Below, one piece after another: positions 12,875-24,252 of a DNA stretch of 64,000 nucleotides. The stretch's first letter is position 1. Each line of letters starts with the position of its first letter. The translations under genes were made by a program, and so were the position numbers. This stretch comes from Schizophyllum amplum (lineage: Eukaryota > Basidiomycota > Agaricomycetes > Agaricales > Schizophyllaceae), in assembly GCA_007026445.1 (NCBI GenBank), contig VDMD01000001.1, positions 558,001 to 622,000 on the forward strand, given 5' to 3'. The notes under the pieces were generated by a model that was not told the DNA's origin, made no database searches, and saw only the letters and a program-made list of their open reading frames with translations.

Positions 12875-14301
12875 GAGTGTCGTCGGTGGGAGTGAGAGTA
12901 AGAACGATGGAATGTGGCGCGCGGCCTTATGAGGTCGACATATGTCCAGTGCTGTACAATGTTGCCTGCGGCGGCCAGGCTTGCTGTGCGAGTGTAGCGC
13001 CCATCGCCAGGGCACTTCGAAACTGGGCGCATCAGTCGTGAAGGCGAGTGTATACGCATTGTGTGCAATGCGTCATACCGACGCCTCGTGAAACAGTGGT
13101 CCCGGGTGATGCGCCTCTTTAGGCGGGCTGTGCGGGACCCAGGGCGGGAAAGCTGTGCAGCGCCCTGGATGACCAGAAGGAGCGTGGTGCGGACAGCTGT
13201 GCATACTCAAAGGCGCGCCGCATGTCATAACGCGGACATATGTAAAAGCAAATCCATGTTCAGGTGGCGAACTTACGGCGAACTGTGGCGTATAGACAAG
13301 GTTCGCACCTTGCAGTAGCATGATCACGATCATGGCCATGAGACCCCGCCAGCGGTGTCTTTCAGTCCCAGAGCTGGTATTGACGTTCACGAAGGCATTC
13401 CGTCTGCATGGCACTGATGCTGTTAAGGAGTAATGAGTCGCGGGAGAGGAAAAAACTTGATAGTTTGTTTGCTCTGATGTACACCGGTAGGTCGGACCGG
13501 TCATTGCATCACATGTCGTCATGTGGTTTGTGTTCGTTTTTCGCATGAAGAATATGAAGATGCTGTTCAATATACTGCGTATCCGTATCTGCAGCCTTGC
13601 CATGACCAAGAGTACGAGAGGAGAGCGAGGAACATTGACCGGAAGCAACTGAAAGCTGTACGCCTGCGTGATAAGTACTACAGTCGAATCCCTCTTAAGT
13701 CATAGCCCTGGTAAGTCATGATCTCTCATACCTCATAGGATCTCGCGACTCCCAAGTTGGTGGGCGGGGAAAGGTCATAAAATTCTCGAAACTCATAAGT
13801 CATGGGCAGCTGGGGGGTGAAAAGTCATAAACTCATACTATTTTGCGGCATAAATCTCTCATCTCTGGAGAAGTACATGTCTATGATGGCACTGTATCCC
13901 CTTCTGTACCACATTCAAGCATCCTAGTCCGCACGAGACACCGTCAACGCGGGCTGGCAATGATTCTCGGCAATTGCCGAGTGACTCACGGCCAATATTC
14001 CCCCAAATGATGTCTTTCCCACGATTTAAATATTCATTTCTCCCTTCGCGTAGCGCATATGCCCTCATAACTCATAGCTCAGGCCGACTCCCGACAGGTA
14101 TGACTTAAGAGGGATTCGACTGTACATCAAAGTACACACAACAGCAAAGGAGGAATAATTGTACGCGACGCTATACCACACCGGATGAAGAATACCAGAA
14201 GTCGGGATATGCAGCGCGTCCTGCGTAGCCGCGTATCCTAGCAAGTCATAACTGAGAAGTGTCGACCATCCACACTCCCGCACGCGCACCAAAACCTCAA
14301 C
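12875..14301. other. Intergenic, contains a MITE
   Basis: No convincing gene. The longest open frame (13073-13648, minus) has no family features. A TA-flanked inverted-repeat element occupies 13681-14122. Confidence 0.5.
13681..14122. mobile_element. 442-bp MITE, CAGTCGAA type
   Basis: The element begins CAGTCGAATCCCTC and ends with its exact reverse complement; the terminal inverted repeats match perfectly for 24 bp. TA dinucleotides at 13679-13680 and 14123-14124 look like a target duplication. It has no transposase gene. Ends and TA target fit non-autonomous Tc1/mariner-superfamily elements such as Fot1/pogo derivatives. Confidence 0.85.
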
Positions 14302-15189
14302 CTAAACGTCAACGCCAGCCCGTCCCGATTGCGCAACAGGACCCTTCTCCTCGACGCTGCCGTTGAGGTTCGTCTTGATTGTGAGATGCGGACGCTTTGA
14401 GCCCTGACTGTCGTCCGACATTGCTCCCGTGTCCTCACCATCGTCCTTGACCGCTGGAATGGGCGCTGTGCCGCCTGCCTGGCTATCGATAGGCGCGGAA
14501 GGCTGGGAGGTCTGCTCGGTGTCCTGAGCAATGGCGTTGGTGTTCTTGATTGATGCCTCCGACTTCGGTACAGCGACGCTGGGCGTAGATCCTTGACCTT
14601 CAGCGACAGCGTTGTTCTTCGTCTGGGGCACAACGATGTCCATGGCGCGCCCGCCGGCAGCCGCCGCGTCTCTGGGGCCCAACTGGTCGCCTGACCCGGC
14701 GGGCTGCCCCACGCTTGCAGCATTCTCCTCTTCGTCAGAATAGCCTTCAGGCAGCTCTTCATCAAACACGTCCACATCCTCGAACCCGCTATCAACGGCC
14801 GCGTCGTCCCATGGGTCGCCGAAAGCATCAGGATCCTCAGGCGAGGTAGGTCGAGGCTGAATCTTGGTAGGGACAGTGGGCACATTCTCGGGCTCCGGAC
14901 GCACAATGGACTCGCGCACCTCCGCCCGCGGCGGGCTGCTCACGGCTTCTTCACGTCGACGCACATCTTCAGCCGGATAAGCAGCGCTTGTATTCGCGGG
15001 CCCGCCGACGGCGCGAGTACGCGTATCTACATCGTATACACCCGTCCCCGGCCCCGCCGGTCTCGGCATCGGCACAAGATGCCCACCCTCCTTCTCGTCA
15101 ATGTCGCGGTCGTGAGGCTCGTGGCGGTCATCGGGGGGCGTGGGGGTACCGACGTTGCTACAGCTACCAGAGCTACTTGTTGGCACCAC
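14302..15189 (-). CDS. Acidic low-complexity open frame, possible 3' part of the BTB gene
   Basis: A long open frame rich in Asp, Glu, Pro and Ser (DPWDDAAVDSGFEDVDVF, GYSDEEENAAS) directly after the BTB gene on the same strand. It has no ATG at its upstream end and overlaps the BTB stop in another frame. It may be a separate gene with an unseen first exon, or a further exon of the BTB gene joined by an intron I could not place. No domain is recognised. Confidence 0.4.
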   Translation of the reverse strand: MVPTSSSGSCSNVGTPTPPDDRHEPHDRDIDEKEGGHLVPMPRPAGPGTGVYDVDTRTRAVGGPANTSAAYPAEDVRRREEAVSSPPRAEVRESIVRPEPENVPTVPTKIQPRPTSPEDPDAFGDPWDDAAVDSGFEDVDVFDEELPEGYSDEEENAASVGQPAGSGDQLGPRDAAAAGGRAMDIVVPQTKNNAVAEGQGSTPSVAVPKSEASIKNTNAIAQDTEQTSQPSAPIDSQAGGTAPIPAVKDDGEDTGAMSDDSQGSKRPHLTIKTNLNGSVEEKGPVAQSGRAGVDV

Positions 15190-16358
15190 GCGACGTTGGC
15201 ATGCGACGGCTGGCGGGGCCCATGCCTTTCTGCTGGCCGGTGGGGCTGTCGGAGCGGGTCGCGGCGCCGTACATGCTGCCCATCCCTCCGTAGCCCTTGG
15301 CCGAGGGACCCATGTCGCCGGACTCGGAGAACGTGGAACCGGTCTCGGAGGAGGCGGCGGCAGTGATGGTCGTCGGGTCGATGGACATGCCGTTGATAGA
15401 GGAGATCGTGGGGTCGTTACCGAACGCGTTAACCTTCGCGGAACCTACAGACGAGCGGTCAGCCCACTGCGGCATGCGGTTTGCAGACGGCATCACCGAT
15501 CCACCTGGGCTAGCGTTGTTGAATCCGATGCGCACGTCGTTGATGGGGTCATCGACGAGAACGATGTTGAACATCTTCTGCACGATGTCCTGCATCTCCT
15601 GGCCGTGCACGTTGGACGGCGTGCCGGCGTGGCCGTTGCGCGAGCGCGTGAACTCGCGAGCACGAGCGATGGTGATGGCGGTCTCGATGCCGATGAGGAC
15701 ACCCTCCTCCAGCGTGAGCGGCTCCTCGCGCTCCGTGAGGGCGGCGTACGAGGGAATGAGCAGCTGCCGGTTGACCTCGTACTGCTGGTACGTGACGATC
15801 CGGTCGATATGGGGCAACTCAAGCTTCTCGAGCTCGCGGACGGAGAGCGCGTGGACCTCGCGGAAGCCCCAGCGATGCGCAAGCCCGAGGATCGCCTGCC
15901 AATCCTCTGCCGGTGCCTCGTAGATCGAGTCTGTATGTTTTGTCATTCAGCATGAGGTTGTTTACGATAGTCAATCACTCACACTTGGGGTTGTAGAACA
16001 CCCAATTGAACTTGGCAAAATCCCGCGCGGAGACGTTGTCGATCACGAGGGCGTTTTCAGCTGTCCCCAGCCGCTCTGCGCCTGGAGTGGAGGGCGCGCC
16101 GAGGATCTTGCGGAAGAACTCGGACTCGCGCTCATAGAAATATCTAAACGATTGGTCAATGAGGGACAATGAAGGACTGGGGCAAAAATGCGCACCTATG
16201 TACACGGAAATGGTTGCGGTCGACCTTGAAAGAAAAGAGTCAGTCAATGCCCCACGTTCCCCATCGCTGCAGCGCACCAAGAAGTACAGGTCGCCGCCCG
16301 GAAGGTAGTACTCGTCATATCGTCGTAACGTTACAAACTTCTCCGATGAGTGCGCCAT
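15173..16358 (-). CDS. BTB domain protein 1
   Basis: Exons 16278-16358, 16196-16224, 15983-16143 and 15173-15930 encode 342 residues. The BTB fold is covered by RRYDEYYLPGGDLYFLVDRNHFRVHRYFYERESEFFRK ... ALVIDNVSARDFAKFNWVFYNPK, followed by YSIYEAPAEDWQAILGLAHRWGFREV, the usual C-terminal helices of fungal BTB proteins. BTB domains mediate dimerisation and often recruit Cul3 ubiquitin ligases; the partner here is unknown. The C-terminal 90 residues are Gly/Ser-rich. The 29-nt second exon is short but keeps frame. It is a tandem paralogue of the gene at 17376-18261, same orientation. Confidence 0.85.
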
Positions 16359-17375
16359 GTCGTCTGCCAGCGACGAGCGAGACGGGGAGAGGGATGGATG
16401 GGGGAGAGGCGGAAGAAGGTGCAGGTGGTGGTGTGAGGAGACCCGCAACGAAGACCCCTTATTTATGCCACGCCCTGATACCAGCTGCATACACGTGTAG
16501 GCCGCATGTCGGCTGGGGGCTGTTTTATGAGCTCAGTGCGCGGCGAGGACGTGGCGATCTCCGATCTCGGGTATCGTGCAGCTGGAGCGCGCGCATGAGG
16601 CCGCCCTGCTCCAGCACGTCCCCCGACAGCGACGATCGGGCATTGTGCGCGCCAGTAGGCGCCATTGTCCGTCTGTACCATTGTCCGATGCGCGGACGAC
16701 ATGTTCCTGCATGGTGCCCCCCGATAAACACGTTTTGATGACGGAAAACTCGCTTGGAAAATTTGATCATGACACCGCGAACGTCACCTGGCCCCGGTGG
16801 CGGTGAGCGACTTTGTTCAAGTTCCCAGGCTGTTCGTTGGCTTGCCGTGCAGCCCCAAAGACATCCGATTTCCAGTGGTGGTACATAACTTAGTATCTAC
16901 AATACAATGGGGGATAGAGTGCGCGCAAGTGTCCCTGTCGTCAAGACATGGCAATGACCGTCCGTCCTGTTCTACTTCCGAAAAGCCTTGGGTCGCACCG
17001 CGTGCAGTAAACGAAGCAGCCTCTTCTTCAGCGCCTTGCGCTTGCTCTTCTTCTTCTTCTGTCCCGGCGCTATCAACCCTCAAGTCTCCGCCCCAGCGCC
17101 CGAGCACACCACACTCACCGTCGCCGACCTCTACGAAACTGCCACCCTCATCACTTGGCACTCCCTCGCTGGGATGTCCGTCCGCTTGCGTTGAAACTGT
17201 ATCCGTTGAACGGCGCCGGGCCCGGCCCGCCCGAGGAAGACTCGCGGCTGTGACTGGGTTGTCGAGGGTATCCGGCTCCGCTGCTAGCTCCGCGAACGCC
17301 TCCACCTGCGCCTCCCGTAGCAAAGTTCGAGCCATTCTCCGCAGTCGTAGGTGTCTCTTCTTCTGTAGAAGAGCG

Positions 17376-18261
17376 TCAGTACTCGTAGAGAGATGTCGCG
17401 CGTGCGGACGTCACCGATGATTGACCTGGGGATGAGTTTGCGGCGCGGTCCGCGAGCAAGTCGCGCGCCATCGCCTCGACCTCCGCCTCCTGGAGGCCGG
17501 CGGGCAGGGGGCTGCGACCATGACTATGAACATCGTTTGTAGGCTTGGCACGCAGGCGCTCGCGGCCCATCCAAATGGTGTAGACGGTCTCGATGCCAAG
17601 TCGCTGAGATTCGTTCTTGGAGAGGGGCGCGTCGCGGCGGAAGAGCTCCGCGTAGAGCGGGACGACAAACTCGCGGTTGACATCGTACGCCTGGTATGCG
17701 ATCAGCCGCTCGACGACGGGCATCTCAAGCCTCTCTAGCTCGCGCACGGCGAGCTCGTACACCTCGCGGAACTTCCACATGTGCGCGAGCTTGAGTATGT
17801 CGACCCAGTCTTCGGGTGCGGCATCGTAGATTGAATCTGGGTGCAAGGGGTCAGCAGGCGTCCTGAACAAGGGCAGGCCACGCACAGCGGGGGTTGTAGA
17901 ACACCCAGAGGAACTTCTCGAACTCGTCCAGTGTCACGTCTTCCAGGACGAGCGCAGTGGACTCGGTTGCGCCCTTCGGTTGCGCGCCAGGCGACACCGG
18001 GACGACAAACTCGCGGCGGAAGGTGTTGGACTCCCGGTCGAAGAAGAATCTGGACGTGAAGCGGTTCAGCGCCGCGTCCGGCTCAGGGCCGATGCCGAAC
18101 ACTGACTTGTGCACGCGGAACATGACACCCTCGACCTGCGCGACGGGTTAGCCCCACCTACGCGCCTAGCGCGCACTCACGAGAATATGCAGGTCGCCGC
18201 CCATCAGGAAGTACGTCGAGCTCCGGCGGATGTTCTTGAGCGAGATACCGTGCGAGCTCAT
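17376..18261 (-). CDS. BTB domain protein 2
   Basis: Exons 18181-18261, 17886-18135 and 17376-17836 encode 263 residues starting MSSHGISLKNIRRSSTYFL. The core runs GGDLHILVEGVMFRVHKSVF ... EKFLWVFYNPRYSIYDAAPEDWVDIL, then AHMWKFREVYELAVRELERLEMP. It has one intron fewer than its neighbour, in line with divergence after tandem duplication. An alternative 3' end is plausible: splicing from GTCAAT or GTGACG near 17420-17435 to the acceptor at about 17355 would replace the last residues by a Gly/Ser-rich tail ending near 17151. The 16359-17375 interval otherwise holds no clear gene. Confidence 0.83.
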
Positions 18262-19073
18262 CTTGTCGGTCGGCGTGGCAGGTCGTAAAGGGTAGGTGCG
18301 CGTAGACGGGGAGATATGAAGATGAAGATGGGGGAGAAGGTGAGGGAGGAGGATAAGGATGCTTTATGCGTCGTGTGCACCACCGGCGGACATCGACACG
18401 CCTGATGGGCGTGGCCGCCTCGCACATCGATCGCGTATGAAAAACGCGAGGCGTGCTGGGGTCCACAGCCGCGAGGCCTTGATTGCCTCGTAATGGAAGG
18501 GATACGTGGACGCATTTCGCTGCGCAACGTCCACACCGGAGGTAAGCTTGAGCTTCGAGAACAATAGCAGCAGCAGATGAAGTAGGACTTGTGCATGGAT
18601 GGACGCTCTTTCAGGGAAAGGGCTATACTGTGGAGTGTATGGCTGAAGCGTCCCTGCGCCCTTGAACGACCGGTGACCCTCCTATTCATTCGATGAGACT
18701 CAGAGGAAGCTCTGACGGTGAAAGGCAAGATGCGCAGATGGCCGCTAGACGGTCCGATTTTCGCAGGCCGTATTATCAGCATTGCATCGAAGTTCGAAGC
18801 CCGAAACTCATGATCTTCCACGCTAACTCAGTAACTGACCATACCGATCCGGCTTGCGTGTCCCAGGTTGGGCAAGGGTCTGAGGCAACGTCGAGGGGCA
18901 AGGCGTACAACAATTGATGCAGACCAATCATACATTCATGTGAAGGAAATGACCACGGGACGGGCCCCAAAGGACCCGCTGCGTGTCAAACAGCGACATT
19001 GTATTGGTTGCACTCCTACACTCCAGCAAAGGATGATACATTTTGGATGAGGTGCCAAAAGAGAGCGCAACGT
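18262..19073. other. Intergenic between BTB 2 and RPS14
   Basis: Upstream region of the BTB gene plus 3' flank of RPS14. Open frames here have no family features and I see no repeat or RNA gene. Confidence 0.4.
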
Positions 19074-19784
19074 CTACAGACGACGACCGCGACGACCACC
19101 CTAGAGATCGATCGTCAGCGTCATGCATGGTTCGAAGAAGGGATGTACACACCTTGCGGCGGGTGCTGTCGGTCGGGACGGGGGTAACGTCCTCAATGCG
19201 GCCGATGCGCATGCCAGCACGGGCAAGCGCGCGGAGCGCGGACTGGGCACCCGGACCGGGGGTCTTGGTGCCAGTACCACCGGTCGCGCGGAGCTTGATG
19301 TGGAGGGCAGTGATGCCAACCTCGCGGCAGCGCGCCGCGACGTCCTGAGCGGCCAACATGGCGGCGTACGGCGACGACTCGTCACGATCGGCCTTGACCT
19401 TCATGCCACCTTTTCCTTATCGTCAGATCGCGCAGAATCTGCAGCGTAGGAAACGCACCGGTAACGCGGGAGACCGTCTCCTTGCCCGACAGATCGGTGA
19501 TGTGGACGAAGGTGTCGTTGAAGGACGCAAAGATGTGCGCGACGCCGAAGACAAGCTCGCCATCAGCGACCTGAGGACCGAGCTGGACGGCAGCGTCCTG
19601 GTTGGGGGCCTTGGTTCCCTTCTTGGGGGGCTAGGAGGGCATCGTGAGCATTGCGTTAGTATCGGCGTGCGCGCGGTGGGAGATCGACATCTGGGTCGCG
19701 TCTATCCCATCCAGCTCATTCCGCGACATATGCCCACAGATGCGCTCCCTGGCGAGCACACGCGTAGATCCAGCAACTCACCAT
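19074..19784 (-). CDS. rps14: 40S ribosomal protein S14 (uS11)
   Basis: Exons 19782-19784 (ATG only), 19459-19630, 19153-19409 and 19074-19100 encode 152 residues, the usual uS11 length. The sequence runs [15 protein letters not shown], then [58 protein letters not shown] and the C-terminal [23 protein letters not shown]. It is a universal component of the small subunit platform near the mRNA exit. The first coding exon is the start codon alone, followed by a 151-nt intron, longer than others in the window. All junctions are GT-AG and in frame. Confidence 0.95.
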
Positions 19785-20395
19785 GATTGTCGAGGAGTCT
19801 TGAGGCGGCGGGTGGGCGGGAACGGCGGTGGGGAGCGACGGCGGCAACGACCAGCAAGTTTTCGTGTACAATGTTGGTTCCCACGCCGAGTTTGTGGCGT
19901 TGCTCTAGCTCGTGACGCGGCGTGACGGTGCGGTTCGTTTTTGGCACCTCCCGCCAACAGTTGCGCTTAATTGCGGTTCACCCAGCCTCCGCCTTCGGCC
20001 TGTCATACCAAGAAAATGATATGCAATGGCAGGACTCTCGATCATGCTTCTCCGACGCTCTTGACAGAGTCGAACACGATTCGTCTCCAAAACAGCCTCG
20101 AATGCGGTGGCGAGTCTTACGCCGGCTGCTACTCAAGCACCAACGTAGCAGTTGCCATAAGCATTTAGTGCTCAATATATTGTCACGGCTATACTTCTCG
20201 CGGAAATGTGGCTCTCGGGCCTCGGCTACTGCTTACCCCGTCCCGAGCTGCCATTACGAGCATGGGAACTTCGGACTGATATCTGTCGTCTTGTGACGGC
20301 TAGCCGACGATACGCCCCCCTCTAAACACTGAATAGCGCCAGCTCATTTCTTTCCGTCTTCCACAAGCACAGCGCCAATTCAGGCTTCTGCAGCG
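19785..20395. other. Divergent promoter region, RPS14 and P450
   Basis: The two genes are transcribed away from this 611-bp interval. No gene, repeat or clear regulatory palindrome is visible. Confidence 0.4.
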
Positions 20396-22841
20396 ATGGA
20401 CGAGTCGTCCTTATTTCAGCCTCTCAACGCTGGCCTTCTCCTCACTGGAACTTTCGCCGTCTATGTAACCCTGAAGCTCACCAAGCGTACTGCTCTTTCC
20501 GACTTACAAGGGCCACCAAAGACAGACTGGCTTCTGGGTGCGCTGCTGTGGCAGCTCGCATACGTACGCGCGCTCACCTTTCTCGCAGGAAACCTTCCAG
20601 ACATCTACCATTCGCAAGTCGGAGAGGTGCGTCATTCGGACTTCTCTCATGCCTTTGCGCGTTAACTACGCTTCTGCTTAGCTTGATGCGAAATGGCAAG
20701 CACTGTACGGCGACGTGCTCAAGTATCATGGTGCATTCGGGGTAAGACAATGATAAGTTCACTCAGTCTCGCTCATGCTGAATGACGTGCATAGGAGGAA
20801 CGTATATGGATAGCGGATCCCAAAGCTGCACAATACATAATGCAAACTGCTGGGTATGGCTTTGGTCGCGCATCGTCGCGGAGACAGGTACTGGCTAATC
20901 TCCTGGGGCCGGGAATTTTGTCTGCGGATGGTCAGTACTAGCGTCTTGTTTTGGCTCAATGTATCCTAAACTTCGTTCAGGCTTGGACCATAAGCGACAA
21001 CGCCATGTCATGCTCCCTGGGTACGTTGCACCACGCTTGTGGCAGATGACCAGCTGACGATGCATCATGCAGCTTCGGAATGTCTGAGGCAAAGGCCTAT
21101 GTGCCCATCTTCTCGCGCTATGCTAGTCAGGAAAGTGACTTGTAGTTTGCCAAGGTCTGTTCATTCGGGTCTGATTTTGCTGTAGGTTTCTGAGCGATGG
21201 AAAGACCTCATCGTCCGGTCCGGCAGCGACTTGGAAGTTGTAAACGTGAACCGTTGGATAGCGCGCGCAACGCTTGGTAAGTCATCACCAGTAGTTCCGA
21301 TTATCCTACTGACGCTTTCTCAGATGCCATTGGCGAAGGCAGGGTGACATCCAAACCTGCATCTCTCTCAGTCTCACCCCCGTTCTCTAGCCGCATTCGA
21401 CTATCATTTCTCGTCACTTACCGAAGATGACAATACCCTCGCGAACGCTTACAACAGCATGTGACTTGTCTTGCTTTCCTGTAACTTCTTTGACTGACTC
21501 TTTTACCTCTTCAGCTCGCAAGTCAACAGCCTCCCCAATTGGAAGGCGGTCTTCGATCAAGAGCTGAACGCGAAACTGCCAGAATTCCTGCGCAATCTTC
21601 TCAACGCCTACTGGCCCAGCAAAAACGTTGCCGCCGCACAGAAAATCCGCCAGGTGGCAGAGGATGTCGCGAGCAAGCTCGTCACCGAGAAGACGTCGGC
21701 GCTCGAGGAGGGCAAGAGCAGGCGTGATGTAATGAGCTTACTGCGTGCGTACCGAGCTCATCATGCACCACTGCGCGTACTCCGACTGATGAACGCAGTC
21801 AAAGCCAACGCAACCTCCGAGCAACGCGCGCGGATGAGTGACGAGGAGCTGCTGGCCCAGATGCAGTGAGCGCATTCAATCCGAGGCCCACATTTAATTG
21901 TTGACGATATTGCAGCACGATCATCGGCGCCGGACACGAGACGACCACGAACACACTTGCTTGGGGCTTGTATGAGCTCGCAGGGCAGCCTGAACTTCAG
22001 ACGCGCCTGCGTGCCGAGATTCGAGAGTCATGCGGGGCGGGGGACCTTAGTTCCACCGTTCTAGATGGCATGCCGTATCTGAATGCGGTTGTGAAGGTGA
22101 TTTTCCAACGGTTTTTATGGTCACGGCAAGGGTCGGGCTACGATGGATGTCTCGAGCCTCAGACAAGTCGTTGACCGCCCACCCCAGGAAATTCTTCGCT
22201 TCCATCCCGTGATCTACCACATCAACCGCGAGGCGACGCGCGACGAGGTGGTGCCGCTGTCCAAACCGATCGTAACGACAACTGGCCAGACATTGGACAG
22301 AATCACCATTCCAAAGGGGACGTTCACCCTACTGGCGCCATGCGCATACAATAGGTGGACCCATTTTGTATCGGCACTCTGCTTCAGCGTCTAACCAGAA
22401 ATTCAATATAGGAACAGGGAAATCTTTGGCGACGACGCAGATACGTTCGATCCAGAACGCTGGCTGACCGAAGGCAAAGCCAGCGCAACGCATCTCGGCG
22501 TGCTAGGCAATTTGTGAGCCTTCTATCCTTCGCTTTAATAACCGTGAGCTACTGTATTCATCATCACTTATCCAGAATGACCTTCGGCGGGGGCAACCGG
22601 GCTTGCTTAGGTATGTATCCGCAGCGAGGGCGGTTTAGTCGACGTCCTCTGAATCTGTTATTCAGGCTGGCGATTCGCCGCGCTGGAGATTGCCACATTT
22701 CTCGCAGAGCTGGTGGGCGAGTTCGAGTTCAGCCTGACGCCTGAATGCGAGCGCGTGAGGCGCGAGCCTCTAGCGACTATGATGCCGGGCTTGGATGGTA
22801 AGACTGAGATGCCGCTGCGAGTCAGGCTAGCGCCAGAGTGA
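20396..22841 (+). CDS. Cytochrome P450 monooxygenase
   Basis: Many-exon P450 with an N-terminal membrane anchor (LLLTGTFAVYVTLKL). The I-helix IIGAGHETTTNTLAW, the K-helix EILRFHP (ExxR type), the PERW segment and the heme-binding FGGGNRACLGW with its ligand Cys are all present, so the catalytic core is complete. Class II fungal P450s sit in the ER and need a reductase partner; the substrate cannot be told. Two introns have abnormal donors: 21131-21185 starts GA (CAG|GAAAGT) and 21339-21390 starts GC (AAG|GCAGGG). Both have normal length and acceptors, and the frame works only if they are removed. The first may impair splicing. Confidence 0.85.
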
Positions 22842-23106
22842 GTCCAGCCTCACAGCATGATTGAAGGGAAACAGGATGTACGGCGGAAATCAGACGCTGG
22901 GCGACAACTTTGTACTATAAAAACACAGGCGTGGCATTGGGGTCGGGACAGCTAGTACTACTCGACTGACCAAGTATTCGTAAAACACACAATAAATACA
23001 CGATGATGAGCAGTATGAGTACAAGATGCGCGTACACGAGGATGAGTCCGAAAAGCGTACAAGGCGGCCTACAGAGTGCAGGTCCGCCTACAGAGTACAC
23101 GTTCGC

Positions 23107-24252
23107 CTACAGAATACGCGCAGTCGGGCGGCCGATGATGGCGGAGTGCTGGCGCTTGCGTCCGAGGACAGGCTGGGCGCCGTACTTCGTCGGTGCGTAC
23201 GTGGGATAGCACGACTTGCCCACTGCCTCCCCATTCTCCTTGTTCAGCCCGCTGGCGTTGTTCGTGTTGCCGCCGAGTCCGCCTGCTAAGCCGAGTCCAC
23301 CATCCGCCTTGGACTTGCGGCCCGCCTTCGGCACGTCGTTCTCCTTCCGCTTCTTCGCTGCCGCGCGCGGGATCCTGGATGATGCCTCGCGTGGGATCTT
23401 GGACGAAGCCTTGAGTGGGGCCGACACTGGCGTCGTGGGCGCCATCGGCTTGCGCTTCGCGAGGCGCGACTGCGGTGCGGCGACTTCGGCAAGGGGAGCA
23501 ACGCACTGGGCATCGGCCGTCGAGTTGGCCACGGGAGAGTGCGCCACCCGCGACGCAGCGGGAGGCGTAGCCGGAGGAGTAAGCAGGCCCGTCGCGGGCT
23601 CGGGTTGGCGGATGGCGGCCTTGAGCGCGGCGAGCTCGGGGAACTTTGCATAAAAGGCCCGGAGCGCGGCGTCCTCTGCTGCTTCCTGCTCGCGAGCGCG
23701 CTGGATGATCTGCTCCGCGGTGGGGAGAGGCTTGTCCGACTTCGGGGCCGCCTTCTCGCGCTTCGCGGGCGCGGCGGTCTTCGCAATGTTGAGGTTCTTC
23801 GACAGCAGAGGCTGTCTCAAAGCTGAGGTGGATTTTGCGGTCGATTCCTGCGGATCGACAGCGTCACGGTGGACGGCCAGTTTGGGCTTGACTGCCGGGC
23901 TGGGCTTGACTCCACCTGCCGTCTCGAGGACCTGCTCGACGGTGAGGGGCGGGCGTGACTTGATCTTCATTGGACGAGAGGTTACGAGGCGCTGGTGGCG
24001 AGGAAGGTATAGGATAGCGAGTTCAGCGCAGCCAATGGCCGACAGGGTATCGAATTCTTCGTCAAGGCGGTCCTGAGACTCGAGGGACGAAGGGGTATTG
24101 TAAGGGAGCGTGAAGAGAGTGGCGAGATCGGAAGTCTGTGAGCCGTACTTTGAGTATGATGCAAGGCCATGAAAGGACAATTGACGCACCATATGGTCAT
24201 AACGGGCAGCCGCATAGGTCGCGAAAGAGGCAGGAGACTGGGTGGCATGCAT
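23107..24252 (-). CDS. Hypothetical protein with KEN-type motifs
   Basis: A 381-residue, single-exon frame starting MHATQSPASFATYAAARYDHMV. I do not recognise the family. The N-terminal 90 residues look folded (LSAIGCAELAILYLPRHQRLV). The rest is Ala/Pro/Lys-rich and disordered, with RKENDVPK and LNKENGE, two KEN boxes of the kind read by the APC/C ubiquitin ligase, and basic clusters that could act as nuclear signals. LTPPATPP and APTTPVS are possible proline-directed kinase sites. A cell-cycle-regulated nuclear protein is a reasonable guess but no more. It is convergent with the P450 gene. Confidence 0.65.
   Translation of the reverse strand: MHATQSPASFATYAAARYDHMVRQLSFHGLASYSKYGSQTSDLATLFTLPYNTPSSLESQDRLDEEFDTLSAIGCAELAILYLPRHQRLVTSRPMKIKSRPPLTVEQVLETAGGVKPSPAVKPKLAVHRDAVDPQESTAKSTSALRQPLLSKNLNIAKTAAPAKREKAAPKSDKPLPTAEQIIQRAREQEAAEDAALRAFYAKFPELAALKAAIRQPEPATGLLTPPATPPAASRVAHSPVANSTADAQCVAPLAEVAAPQSRLAKRKPMAPTTPVSAPLKASSKIPREASSRIPRAAAKKRKENDVPKAGRKSKADGGLGLAGGLGGNTNNASGLNKENGEAVGKSCYPTYAPTKYGAQPVLGRKRQHSAIIGRPTARIL

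Noticed and set aside
13073..13648. 191-codon minus-strand open frame
   Set aside because: No domain, odd composition, and no start context or introns; it looks like chance.
16817..17335. Acidic minus-strand frame downstream of BTB 2
   Set aside because: The alternative frame through the same DNA gives a more typical Gly/Ser tail; this one is more likely a shadow.
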